A DNA stretch of 45,718 nt from Nitrospirota bacterium. GTDB lineage: Bacteria; Nitrospirota; 9FT-COMBO-42-15; HDB-SIOI813. Below are positions 1-7,772 of the stretch, in pieces; within the stretch, counting starts at the first letter, position 1; each line of letters begins with the position of its first letter. The DNA lies in contig JADZCV010000003.1 of the NCBI GenBank assembly GCA_020851375.1, forward strand, positions 1-45,718, read 5' to 3'. The notes under the pieces were generated by a model, which was not told the origin of the DNA, did no database searches, and saw only the letters and a program-made list of their open reading frames with translations. Both the position numbers and the translations under genes were made by a program.

Positions 1-105
1 ATATATTTGCAGAGACAAACAGTCTTAAAGGCATCACAGCGAAACTTCTTTCTATTACCATCAGATAATAGTGAGCACGATCAAAGATAATAGTTTGAAA
101 AGTCG

Positions 106-369
106 TTACTCAGACAGGCTCCTAGTATTAAAACCTGGTCGAACATTAAAATCAATATTAAAATACTCCCAAATGGTATCTGTATGTCCTACATTAAAAC
201 CTTTGTACTTATCATGGTATATGCCATAATCGTAGATAGCATAATCGAAATCTGGTCCCCACACTATCTCCTCAGGCAGATAAGTAACAGAAGTTGCATC
301 TACCTTTACGGCTATTAATAAGAGTAGTGTAACTGAGAAGATTAATAGGCTCAAAGTCTTTTTATGCAT
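106..369 (-). CDS. Small exported protein of unknown function
   Basis: I do not recognise this 87-residue protein. Residues 1-25 (MHKKTLSLLIFSVTLLLLIAV, then VDA-T) form a typical signal peptide with a basic start, a long hydrophobic core and an A-x-A-like cleavage site. The mature part is short, acidic and rich in Tyr, Phe and Trp, with no Cys pair or obvious repeat. I chose the ATG at 369 because a GGGGG run lies about 8 bases upstream and the signal peptide starts there; the reading frame stays open upstream to 432. It lies outside the repeat-bounded island that starts at 667, but in the same low-density accessory stretch. It could be a remnant of a longer exported protein. Confidence 0.5.
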   Translation of the reverse strand: MHKKTLSLLIFSVTLLLLIAVKVDATSVTYLPEEIVWGPDFDYAIYDYGIYHDKYKGFNVGHTDTIWEYFNIDFNVRPGFNTRSLSE

Positions 370-420
370 TGTAATCCCCCGGTTGTTAGGTTCCGTTATA
401 AACATCATAAGCAGCAAAAA

Positions 421-497
421 TGGTGCCAGCACTGAATTCGATTTATAACTATTTGATATTACAAGATATTTGATAGCTGTTTGTCAGGCTGGCACCA
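421..497. repeat. 10-bp perfect inverted repeat with 57-base spacer
   Basis: TGGTGCCAGC at 421-430 is matched by its exact reverse complement GCTGGCACCA at 488-497. The gap between the small exported gene and the RAYT fragment (370-686) otherwise shows no coding sequence. The repeat may be the remains of a mobile-element end or a long-loop hairpin; nothing decides between these. Confidence 0.4.
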
Positions 498-666
498 ACG
501 CTGTTAAATTTATTGTCACTTTTTTAAGTGTTTTAAGGTAGAGCGCTGGCTAATTGACGTGTAATAAAAGAATTACCCCTAAAATATCAGAGAGTTACGT
601 GAACAAAGTGACTGTCAAATATTTTGACATATCAAAGTAATACAGGTATTCTTCCCCTTATGTATG

Positions 667-690
667 AAATAAGGGACAGCGACTATTTAT
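667..690 (+). repeat. RAYT-associated repeat, left copy
   Basis: The core GGGACAGCGACTATTT (672-687 region) is the reverse complement of the copy at 4265-4290 and matches both arms of the palindrome at 8236-8293, with one extra A before the GGG. The stop codon (TAA, 687-689) of the RAYT C-terminal fragment lies inside it. RAYT genes are known to sit between inverted REP-type repeats that they mobilise, so this is read as the left boundary of the RAYT unit. Confidence 0.7.
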
Positions 691-1004
691 TTCCCTACAC
701 AAGGCCTACCTCTGGGATTTGCTTTTAATGTCCGCCCCAGTAAGCCTTCGAGCTTTGTCACAAAGGCTTCATTTCCGCAAGGTCTGCCGGCTTTGGTACT
801 CTCCCTAATTTTATCTATCAATTTCTTATCATCGTTACCCATAAGATAAGTTGCCCAGTCCATTATTTCCCGGTCCAAAAAACAATCATTTGATAAAACC
901 GGATCGTGTCCTTTGTAAACACGCTTTTTTGCACTTGACCATTTATACTCATGAGATGCTTTTACTATACCCGCCCTCACTGGATTATTTTCCACGTGAT
1001 ACCG
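687..1004 (-). pseudogene. C-terminal half of a REP-associated tyrosine transposase (RAYT)
   Basis: The segment encodes RYHVENNPVRAGIVKAS and then EYKWSSA, the conserved second half of RAYT / Y1 transposase-like proteins (usual form RYIENNPVRAG...Y.WSS), and ends in a basic RGRP tail. The HUH-containing first half is absent: upstream the frame runs only to a stop near 1038 without an ATG. A GTG at 995 could start translation but would give a protein without the catalytic half. The missing half of a similar protein lies on the same strand at 3840-4202, so this may be the displaced end of the same gene. Confidence 0.75.
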
Positions 1005-1141
1005 TCTGAAAACCCTGCTTTTTAAAAAAGTCCTGTTCTGTCAAAGAGCAAAAACTGAAAAATTCTTTTAGACGCCCTTTTTCCACGGTGATTCAAGACT
1101 TGCTTTTCTTTTTTATCCCTATTCTGCCCTTTTTACGCTCA

Positions 1142-2733
1142 TCATGCCGGCGTCAGTGCAGGTTTCGGCTTTATCTTCTCAAACATGATCTTGATCCACC
1201 TCTTGATGTTCACCGCCGCTGCCGTGAAGTAGCATTGCAGGCCCATTTTTTCAAGCCTCTGTATAGTGCCCTTCGTAATCCGTGATATCGTATCAGTTCC
1301 GAGAGCTTTCCTTCTATCGGCGGCCTTAATCTCATATCTTCTTTGAACTGCCGGGTTTGGTTATATACCTCAGCCTCACGCAATTCTGTGTTCACTTTGC
1401 TGATACTGACCGTTCGCCTGCCTTCAGCGGCATTCGTGCATTTGCTTTGCACAGGACACTTGTTGCACTTGCTCATTGGGAAATGGAATATCGTTAGTTC
1501 CTTTTTGTATTCACGGGAGCTTTCCCTTGTCGTTACTCCCTGAGGACAGGTGACAGTCTGTCTTTTTTCATCATATTTGAACATGCTCTTCGGATAGACA
1601 GCCCGCGCCCACGGACTGCGTATCACGCAGAGCGGAGCGACCATCTCGCTACCGTGCTCTTTTATCTGCTTTCGGATCAACCCCTCCCCGTATGCCGTAT
1701 CTCCGATTACTTTTATCGGAATAAGACCAGACTTCTTCTGCTCTGTGACAGCCTCAACCGCAGTCCTCCCGTCATGCCGATTGCCTGGCATGGCAACTAT
1801 ATTTGTAATGAAACGGCTCTCCACGGTTTCGGTGACATTTGCCTTATAGCCGATGAACTTCTTTGTCGCGGACTTGCGGCCGCACCTTGCGTCGAGATCG
1901 ATTGGAGAGACCATCATGTCTTTGGGCTTTTCTTTATGAGGCTTCTCCTTCGGATCGCCATCCTCCCCTTTTTCGATGTTCTCCTGGAGGATGCGCCGGA
2001 GCATCTTCTTCTTTCTTCTTATATCCATGTCCCCGATGGCCCTCGTGTGCCGGAGGACGGTACGGGCATCACCTACGACCTCGACCAGTTTCCGCCTCTT
2101 CTTCTCAGGGTCCGGCCGACCCGGGCCTTCGCTGTTGACCGATTCCCTCGTGTATTCCTGCACGTCGATCTCGGTAGCGATCCTCTGATAAGCCTCCTTG
2201 TATCTGCCTTTTAAAGGCTTCAATATCTCGAAGATGCTCTTCTTTACAAGCTGCACCATCGTCGGCACAGCGATATTCGCAATAACGTGAGTGGCATCTA
2301 TCCTCTGGATTTCGTTTTTCTCTATGAGCCTCTGCGCTACAAGATGAGATAGCAGCCGGTCGAATATCTCTTTCTCCCTTCCGTTCTCAAGGAGCCGCTT
2401 CCTGAAATCTCCCAGAGAGGAGTGATCAAACGGCCTCTCGTCAAGCCTTAAGCCGAGGGCGTATTTAATCTCGATATCGTACATGCAGGCCCGCTCCATC
2501 TCCCGGTCTGAGAGGTTCTTGTGGAACTGGAGGATGGTGGCCATTGCAAGCAGAGACGGGGATATCGGAGGCCGGCCGTTATCATTGCAGTACATTTCCT
2601 TGAAGTGATCATCTTTTATGAGAGGCCGAACAATCTCGCGGAATTTCCTGTAGAAACTATCAGGAGGAATCAGTTGTTCGCAGATATAATCCGTGTCGAA
2701 AAAGCTGCCTTGCCTGCCTCGAGATTTGAGCAT
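1142..2733 (-). pseudogene. IS1182-type DDE transposase with frameshift near the C-terminus
   Basis: The main frame (1210-2733, 507 residues) has the layout of IS1182-family transposases: an N-terminal part with SLLAMATILQFH and FDHSSLGDFRKRL, an RIDATHV segment carrying the first Asp, a GDTAYGEG segment with the second Asp, a Cys-rich CNKCPVQSKC stretch and a C-terminal YHGLRRALYRGL helix with the Glu region. The main frame ends in an atypical tail (NATSRQRR). Shifting by -1 at the A6 run (reverse complement of about 1253-1258) restores a family-like ending, MGLQCYFTAAAVNIKRW, stopping at 1142-1144. The start at 2733 has a GGAGG upstream. I could not fix terminal inverted repeats. It is either broken or uses programmed frameshifting. 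Confidence 0.7.
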
Positions 2734-2847
2734 TGACGGATTTTCCTCCTTTCACATTAATCCAAGCCTGATCAATTATAGTGCAATAGTAAAAGGAATG
2801 AAAGGACTAAGCGATCCGGAATTGGAAAATGTGCAAGATTTATTCTT

Positions 2848-3372
2848 CTATTTTTCGTCAGTGCTACTTTTGAACGAATATTCCGTTTCCTCCCATACTT
2901 CATCAGGAAATATATCAAGTGTAATTCTTCTGCGTTGAATGTTCTCATTATTAAATTCCAGAACCGCTTTGTATGGAGTGCTGGTTCCTCCTCTCCCTGC
3001 AATAATGAGCCTGAAACCTCGGTCCGTTTTTTCGAAAGAAGCTTGATAAGGATTCCCCAAATCACTGTAGGCAGACAGGGGAACGAACATCTTTTCGTTT
3101 CCAATTTGTATATTGATTGCGGCTATCACATTTTTGGGCATGATCACTTCACTCCGGCTTTCGAAGTCGCCACCCCACATAAATGCATGCGCGTATGGAT
3201 ATTGCGGCGTGAGTTTTACTGTTCGCATATCTATTTTAACAGCCGTGCCATCCCTTAATTGGCCACCCAATTGAACAACACCTTGAATGAACTCTGCACC
3301 GTTTACAAAAGTAGGCATAACGATTGCCAAAGTGGTGATGATCACATTGCTAAAAAATAAATGTTTCGTCAT
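2848..3372 (-). CDS. Secreted protein, probable immunity partner of the Rhs/Tlde1-like toxin
   Basis: This 174-residue protein begins with a clear signal peptide (MTKHLFFSNVIITTLAIV, cleavage near VNGA-EF), so it should act in the periplasm. The mature part is beta-rich by eye and has no motif I recognise. Its ATG (3370-3372) overlaps the TGA of the upstream toxin gene in an ATGA arrangement, which implies translational coupling. Peptidoglycan-targeting Tlde1 effectors are neutralised by periplasmic immunity proteins encoded next to them, so position, coupling and export all point to an immunity role. That role is inference; no sequence similarity to a known Tldi protein is claimed. Confidence 0.6.
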   Translation of the reverse strand: MTKHLFFSNVIITTLAIVMPTFVNGAEFIQGVVQLGGQLRDGTAVKIDMRTVKLTPQYPYAHAFMWGGDFESRSEVIMPKNVIAAINIQIGNEKMFVPLSAYSDLGNPYQASFEKTDRGFRLIIAGRGGTSTPYKAVLEFNNENIQRRRITLDIFPDEVWEETEYSFKSSTDEK

Positions 3373-4202
3373 GGTACAACCCTCAATTCATTATCTCCAC
3401 TACTGTTTATTTGATTTCTATTATTTCGAGGGGCGACGATGCACCCCTTTGAGGCACTTTGGTTATCTCGGCTGTTATCGCCATGAATCCGGAAGGCGTC
3501 CCTACTATAAGTAGTTGTTCCAGGTCTTGGATATAAATTAAGCGTGGCAGGTCCGAGAACTGGATGATTATATGCTGGACCAATATCATAAATACCTTGT
3601 GGTATCGGGCCAACGTAAGGAACGTTCTGCATCGCAGGGTTATTCAAGCCAGATCCATTGCCCGAATAAATACCATTGCTGCCAAGAGTGGTTCTATTTC
3701 CCGTTTGGTTATCTACATATGTTAACTGATGGATAGATTGAGAATACTCCCAATATAGTCCAAGAGGATCGATTCGATTTATGGGATTATTGCCGGTGTA
3801 AAGGTATAGATTGGTCTCCGTGAGGGGTTTTCCGACACTATCCACGTATCTGACGGATGCATAAACATGCTTCTCATCAAGGATACACGAAAAGAACCGG
3901 CCCTGCCATAAGTGTCCCTTTAGTTTTTTCTTTTTATTAAAATATTGAGAGTATCTCATGTGAAGTGTATTAAATGTCTTTGCAAATGAATTAAGCTCCA
4001 TCGGTACAGCGACAAAATGTACATGATTTGCCATAAGACAATATGCCCATATCTTGAGAGAATATTTTCTTGAATAGTCATTTAACCATTCAAGGTAACG
4101 CAGATAATCTCCTTCCTCCTCAAAGACTTTCTGCTGATAATTACCTCTCTGAGTAATATGATGCGGATATTCTACTGCTACAGGACGTGGTATTCTTGGC
4201 AT
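3369..4202 (-). CDS. Chimera: RAYT N-terminal HUH half fused to Rhs C-terminal Tlde1-like (DUF2778) toxin
   Basis: The 277-residue protein has two unrelated parts. Residues 1-121 are the first half of a RAYT/Y1 transposase, with the MPRIPRPVAVEYPHHITQRG start, the HVH metal motif at 60-62 and LWQGRFFSCILDE at 98-110. At residue about 121 the expected RYxENNPVRAG is replaced by an Rhs repeat-associated core end, NLYLYTGNNPINRIDPLGL (131-149), followed by a 128-residue toxin domain. That domain has GPIPQGIYDIG (198-208), FRIHGD (237-242) and SKGC (251-254), the His and Cys signature of DUF2778 / Tlde1 L,D-transpeptidase-like effectors. The start at 4202 has AGGAG 8 bases upstream; an in-frame ATG at 4229 lacks this support. 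No Rhs shell is present, so it is an orphan Rhs-CT. Confidence 0.75.
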   Translation of the reverse strand: MPRIPRPVAVEYPHHITQRGNYQQKVFEEEGDYLRYLEWLNDYSRKYSLKIWAYCLMANHVHFVAVPMELNSFAKTFNTLHMRYSQYFNKKKKLKGHLWQGRFFSCILDEKHVYASVRYVDSVGKPLTETNLYLYTGNNPINRIDPLGLYWEYSQSIHQLTYVDNQTGNRTTLGSNGIYSGNGSGLNNPAMQNVPYVGPIPQGIYDIGPAYNHPVLGPATLNLYPRPGTTTYSRDAFRIHGDNSRDNQSASKGCIVAPRNNRNQINSSGDNELRVVP

Positions 4203-4264
4203 GTCACAACTCCTATACACAAATCTCAATAATATGAACTATGTGTTTTAACAAAAATATATAC

Positions 4265-4290
4265 TAATTAAATAGTCGCTGTCCCTATTT
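4265..4290 (-). repeat. RAYT-associated repeat, right copy
   Basis: These 26 bases are identical to the right arm region of the palindrome at 8236-8293 and are the inverted counterpart of the copy at 667-690. The copy lies 62 bases upstream of the RAYT-toxin start and overlaps the stop codon of frdD (TAA at 4289-4291). It marks the boundary between the accessory island and the fumarate reductase operon. Confidence 0.75.
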
Positions 4291-4660
4291 AAGGACGCTG
4301 TCTGAGAATGATGATGAGGGCTGCTATGCTGAGGGCTGTTGCGCCTCCGTAGCATAAAAGGGGGAGGATGGCCTCGAGCCAGTGTATCCGCAGGTCTTCG
4401 AGAGTCATGCGGATTCTGTGCGCTGCGTGATACAGGGGGAAGCAAATAATTGCGAGGAAGTAGATCTTTACTATCGGGTGGCTTATGAGTGCAGCTACCC
4501 TGTCATAACCAAGCAGATCCTGCGGGAATACACCGGCAGGTATCAGGATTCCCTGGATGATGATGTGTGCAGGGAGGAGGAATGCGGCTATTGCGCCGCC
4601 GAGACCAAACAGCGACCACCAGAGCGGTTCAAGTGATTTGATTGCGTTGTTTAAGCCCAT
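4289..4660 (-). CDS. frdD: Fumarate reductase membrane anchor subunit D
   Basis: This 123-residue protein carries three predicted membrane helices (about 12-36, 58-82 and 96-120) and the family-like start SLEPLWWSLFGLGG plus HAAHRIRMTLEDL in the second cytoplasmic loop. FrdD anchors the FrdAB catalytic dimer to the inner membrane and helps form the quinol site. Its length matches the E. coli type (about 119). It is the last gene of frdABCD, 12 bases after frdC. Its stop codon lies within the repeat that bounds the RAYT island, so the island abuts the operon directly. Confidence 0.9.
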   Translation of the reverse strand: MGLNNAIKSLEPLWWSLFGLGGAIAAFLLPAHIIIQGILIPAGVFPQDLLGYDRVAALISHPIVKIYFLAIICFPLYHAAHRIRMTLEDLRIHWLEAILPLLCYGGATALSIAALIIILRQRP

Positions 4661-4672
4661 CGCCTTTTCCTC

Positions 4673-5077
4673 TCAGTATAATGCCAAAAAATATAAAATC
4701 ACGATAGATACTACAGCCCATACTATATAATTTGCCACAGTAACCATACCCGGAGTCAGTGGCCTGGCGCCGAAGATACGTCCTGAGATCCTGAACCATG
4801 TGACCATGTGCAGAAGTACAAATGCCCCGATTACGACGTGAATCAGTATCATCCACCATGATTGGAATACAGAAAGCACTGCATTGTACTTCTCCGGCCC
4901 TTCTGATATTGCACAGAATTGGATAATCAGGAATATCGAGTATAGCGCAACAAAGACGCTGCTCAGCTCTCGCATCATGAAGATGAAGTAGGAACCCTTC
5001 TTCATCCACCATGTGCATGGGATGGGACGTCTGTATGTCCTGGTCGGCTCTGATATTGGATTTGTCTGTACCTTCAT
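4673..5077 (-). CDS. frdC: Fumarate reductase membrane anchor subunit C
   Basis: The 134-residue product has the FrdC pattern YRRPIPCTWWMKKGSYFIFM near the N-terminus, three hydrophobic helices and LLHMVTW, matching the position of the conserved His in E. coli FrdC. It pairs with FrdD to anchor FrdAB and to oxidise menaquinol. I chose the ATG at 5077; an upstream in-frame ATG at 5107 would start inside a palindromic repeat. The ribosome site for 5077 is weak. A 92-bp palindromic repeat separates it from frdB, unusual inside a tight operon. Confidence 0.88.
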   Translation of the reverse strand: MKVQTNPISEPTRTYRRPIPCTWWMKKGSYFIFMMRELSSVFVALYSIFLIIQFCAISEGPEKYNAVLSVFQSWWMILIHVVIGAFVLLHMVTWFRISGRIFGARPLTPGMVTVANYIVWAVVSIVILYFLALY

Positions 5078-5102
5078 AATATGTCCATGTTCCTGAGCAC
5101 TC

Positions 5103-5194
5103 GTCATTCCCGCGTAAGCGGGAATCCAGGACTATAGCCTGGTTCTGGATTCCTGCCGGAGTTTACCCCGTACTTGATACTGGGCAGGAATGAC
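5103..5194. repeat. Palindromic GTCATTCC-type repeat between frdB and frdC
   Basis: The element starts GTCATTCCCGCGTAAGCGGG and ends GGGCAGGAATGAC, so its ends are inverted. It contains two nested hairpins. Most of it is the reverse complement of the repeat at 5960-6050 on the other side of frdB. It belongs to the repeat family also seen near 13.9, 18.0, 33.2-33.5 and 43.1 kb. Confidence 0.85.
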
Positions 5195-5201
5195 ATTATC
5201 C

Positions 5202-5945
5202 TTACTTCTTTCCCTGTAACCTTGAAAAAAACCAGCCTACTGCTGAGTTTACCTTTGTCCTCTGGATCGCTGCCGAGGGATCAACGTGCTTTGGACACAC
5301 CTCTGTGCAATCGCCTACCACCGGACACTTCCATACACCACTCTCTGCTGCCACGACCTTCCTTCTCTCGAGAATACCCTGATCCCTTGAGTCATTATTG
5401 TAGCGGTATGTCAGGGCAATTACGGCCGGACCAATAAAGTCAGGATGGAGCCCGTATGCCGGACAGGCAGCATAACAGAGGGTGCAATTGATGCAAAGGC
5501 TCTGCTGATAGTACTTATCCATCTCAGACGGCGTCTGGAGATACTCTTTGGATGTATCCTCGTCATCCTTTTCATTCTCTCTGATAATCCATGGCTTCAC
5601 AGACTTCAATTTTTCCATGAAGTCTGTAAGGTCCACAACAAGGTCTCTTACAATGGGGAAGTTTGCAAGCGGCTCAAGTGTAATCTCATTCGGATAGAAC
5701 TCACTCAGATACGTTGAGCATGTGAGCCTCGGCGTCCCGTTTACCATCATCCCGCAGCTCCCGCAGATTGCCATACGGCATGACCAGCGGTATGAAAGAG
5801 AACCATCAACCTCTGCCTTGATGTGGTTCAGGGCATCGAGGATGCTCCAGTCTTTCTGATACGGGATGGTAAAGCTCTGCTGCCTGTATTCAGTGTCCTT
5901 GTCAGGATCGTAGCGATAGATTGTCAGTTTAATTTGTTCTGCCAT
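5202..5945 (-). CDS. frdB: Fumarate reductase iron-sulfur subunit
   Basis: This 247-residue protein transfers electrons from the membrane anchor to FrdA. It shows the ferredoxin-like [2Fe-2S] cysteines C56, C61, C64 and C76, then C151-x2-C154-x2-C157-x3-C161 and C207, C213 and C217 for the [4Fe-4S] and [3Fe-4S] clusters, in the usual order. Length matches FrdB (about 244). The operon order frdA-frdB-frdC-frdD and the two-subunit FrdCD anchor favour fumarate reductase over succinate dehydrogenase, though the direction in the cell cannot be proved from sequence. The gene is framed by two inverted palindromic repeats. Confidence 0.95.
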   Translation of the reverse strand: MAEQIKLTIYRYDPDKDTEYRQQSFTIPYQKDWSILDALNHIKAEVDGSLSYRWSCRMAICGSCGMMVNGTPRLTCSTYLSEFYPNEITLEPLANFPIVRDLVVDLTDFMEKLKSVKPWIIRENEKDDEDTSKEYLQTPSEMDKYYQQSLCINCTLCYAACPAYGLHPDFIGPAVIALTYRYNNDSRDQGILERRKVVAAESGVWKCPVVGDCTEVCPKHVDPSAAIQRTKVNSAVGWFFSRLQGKK

Positions 5946-5959
5946 AATTAATTTTCACT

Positions 5960-6050
5960 GTCATTCCTGCCCGGTATCAAGTACGGGGCAAACTCCAGCA
6001 GGAATCCAGATACTTATCATTATATGGATTCCCGCTTTCGCGGGAATGAC
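5960..6050. repeat. Palindromic GTCATTCC-type repeat between frdA and frdB
   Basis: It starts GTCATTCCTGCCCGGTATCA and ends CGCTTTCGCGGGAATGAC. Its left half is close to the reverse complement of the right half of the repeat at 5103-5194, so frdB lies between inverted copies. It fills nearly all of the frdA-frdB gap. Confidence 0.85.
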
Positions 6051-6062
6051 ATCAAAATGCGA

Positions 6063-7772
6063 CTAATATTTCCGCTCTTCCGGCGTCCACTTTGTAATTG
6101 TAACCGGTAATTTCTCCATCCTTGGGCCCTGCGGTGTCTGATATGCGAGCGAGTGATGGAGGAAATTATTGTCATCACGGTCTGGATAATCCTCCCTCGC
6201 ATGTCCTCCACGGGACTCTTTTCTGTTGAGCGCCCCGAGCGCAACGACTTCTGCAACATCCAGCATATTATCAAGCTCCATGGCATTAACCAGTTCTGTA
6301 TTAAATACCCTGCTCTGCTGTGTGAGACGTATATTATTAAAACGCTCTTTTAACTTACGGACAGCCTGCACCGCATCTTTGAGTTCCTCTTCTTTTCTGT
6401 ATATACCAACCTTTTCATCCATTGTCTTACGCAAGTCAGACAATATGGCGCCTATACGCTCTTTTCCGCTATTTTTCTTTATATATCGCTTCTCAATCCT
6501 TTCCAACTCCTGCTTTGCCAGAGACTTTAATTTATCTGATGTGGAAGGCCTTGCCTTAGCAACATAATCTGCCGCCGACCTCCCTGCCCTTGCGCCAAAG
6601 ACCATGATCTCAGCTAAGGAATTTGAACCAAGCCTGTTGCCGCCGTGGATGCTGACACAGCCCCCTTCGCCTGCAGCATAAAGACCGTCAATCTGGGTCT
6701 TGCCGTCCTTGTCTGTATGAACGCCGCCCATTGTGTAATGCATGGTGGGCCTGATTGCAATAGGCGCATGCACAGGGTCCATACCGGCAAAGTCTATGCA
6801 AAGCTCCCGCACCATAGGAAGTTTTTCCTCTATCTTGGCCTCACCAAGGTGTCTTAAATCAAGGTGTATGTAAGAACCATACGGCCCGTCAAATCCGCGG
6901 CCTGCCCTGATCTCCTGTATTATTGAACGGGAGACGATATCACGCGGGGCAAGCTCCATCTTCGTAGGCGCATATTTCTCCATGAACCGCTCGCCTTTGT
7001 TATTGAACAGATAACCGCCCTCGCCGCGTGCAGCCTCGGTAATCAGGATTCCTGTCTTGATCAGACCTGACGGATGGAACTGTATAAACTCCATGTCCTT
7101 TAGCGGGGTCCCGGCGCGGTATGCCATGGCCGCACCATCACCAGTCTTGATCCCGGCATTGCTCGAGAAGTAAAAGATCCTTCCAACACCGCCTGTACAA
7201 AGGATGATCGCCTTTGCAGTCAGGATGTGAAATTCTCCCTGCCTTATGTCATATGCCAGCAGTCCGCCAACCCTCCCGTCATCAACAAGTAAGGCAGAGG
7301 CAAACCACTCGTCGTATCTTTTTATTACATCATATTTAAGAGAGGTCTGAAACAGTGCGTGAAGGAGATGGAAGCCTGTCTTATCCGCAGCATGAAGTGT
7401 GCGCTTCCTGCTCATCCCGCCAAACCAGCGGACTGCGATACGGCCGTTATCCTCGCGGTTCCACGGACATCCCCAGCGCTCTACCTGGATAACCTCTTTT
7501 GTCGCATCACGTACAAATGCCTCAACAGCATCCTGGTCTGCAAGGTAGTCACTCCCCTTGATAGTGTCATATGCGTGAAGATCATAGGTGTCATCCTCTT
7601 TCAGTACCGCCGCACAACCGCCTTCTGCTGCAACGGTGTGGCTGCGCATGGGATAGACCTTGGAAACAACCGCTGTTTTTAAGGATGGATTAGACTTGGC
7701 AATTTCTATTGCGGCGCGCAGACCTGCGCCTCCGCCGCCAACTATCAGTATGTCATGTGTAAAGACTTCCAT
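6063..7772 (-). CDS. frdA: Fumarate reductase flavoprotein subunit
   Basis: The 569-residue protein is the catalytic subunit that reduces fumarate with FAD. It has the dinucleotide-binding VGGGGAG at 11-17, the RSHTVAAEGG segment with H45 as the likely covalent FAD attachment site, the IRPTMHYTMGGV substrate region and a C-terminal RGGHAREDYPDRDD. Its ATG overlaps the stop codon of the yjbQ-family gene by one base (TAATG), so the two are probably co-transcribed and coupled. It heads frdABCD. Confidence 0.95.
   Translation of the reverse strand: MEVFTHDILIVGGGGAGLRAAIEIAKSNPSLKTAVVSKVYPMRSHTVAAEGGCAAVLKEDDTYDLHAYDTIKGSDYLADQDAVEAFVRDATKEVIQVERWGCPWNREDNGRIAVRWFGGMSRKRTLHAADKTGFHLLHALFQTSLKYDVIKRYDEWFASALLVDDGRVGGLLAYDIRQGEFHILTAKAIILCTGGVGRIFYFSSNAGIKTGDGAAMAYRAGTPLKDMEFIQFHPSGLIKTGILITEAARGEGGYLFNNKGERFMEKYAPTKMELAPRDIVSRSIIQEIRAGRGFDGPYGSYIHLDLRHLGEAKIEEKLPMVRELCIDFAGMDPVHAPIAIRPTMHYTMGGVHTDKDGKTQIDGLYAAGEGGCVSIHGGNRLGSNSLAEIMVFGARAGRSAADYVAKARPSTSDKLKSLAKQELERIEKRYIKKNSGKERIGAILSDLRKTMDEKVGIYRKEEELKDAVQAVRKLKERFNNIRLTQQSRVFNTELVNAMELDNMLDVAEVVALGALNRKESRGGHAREDYPDRDDNNFLHHSLAYQTPQGPRMEKLPVTITKWTPEERKY

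Noticed and set aside
1654-2214. Long plus-strand open frame across the IS1182-type gene
   Set aside because: It is a shadow of the transposase on the opposite strand; the minus frame has clear family motifs.
1010-2850. Terminal inverted repeats of the IS1182-type element
   Set aside because: Only a six-base AGTCCT match was found between the flanks; too weak to define ends or target duplications.
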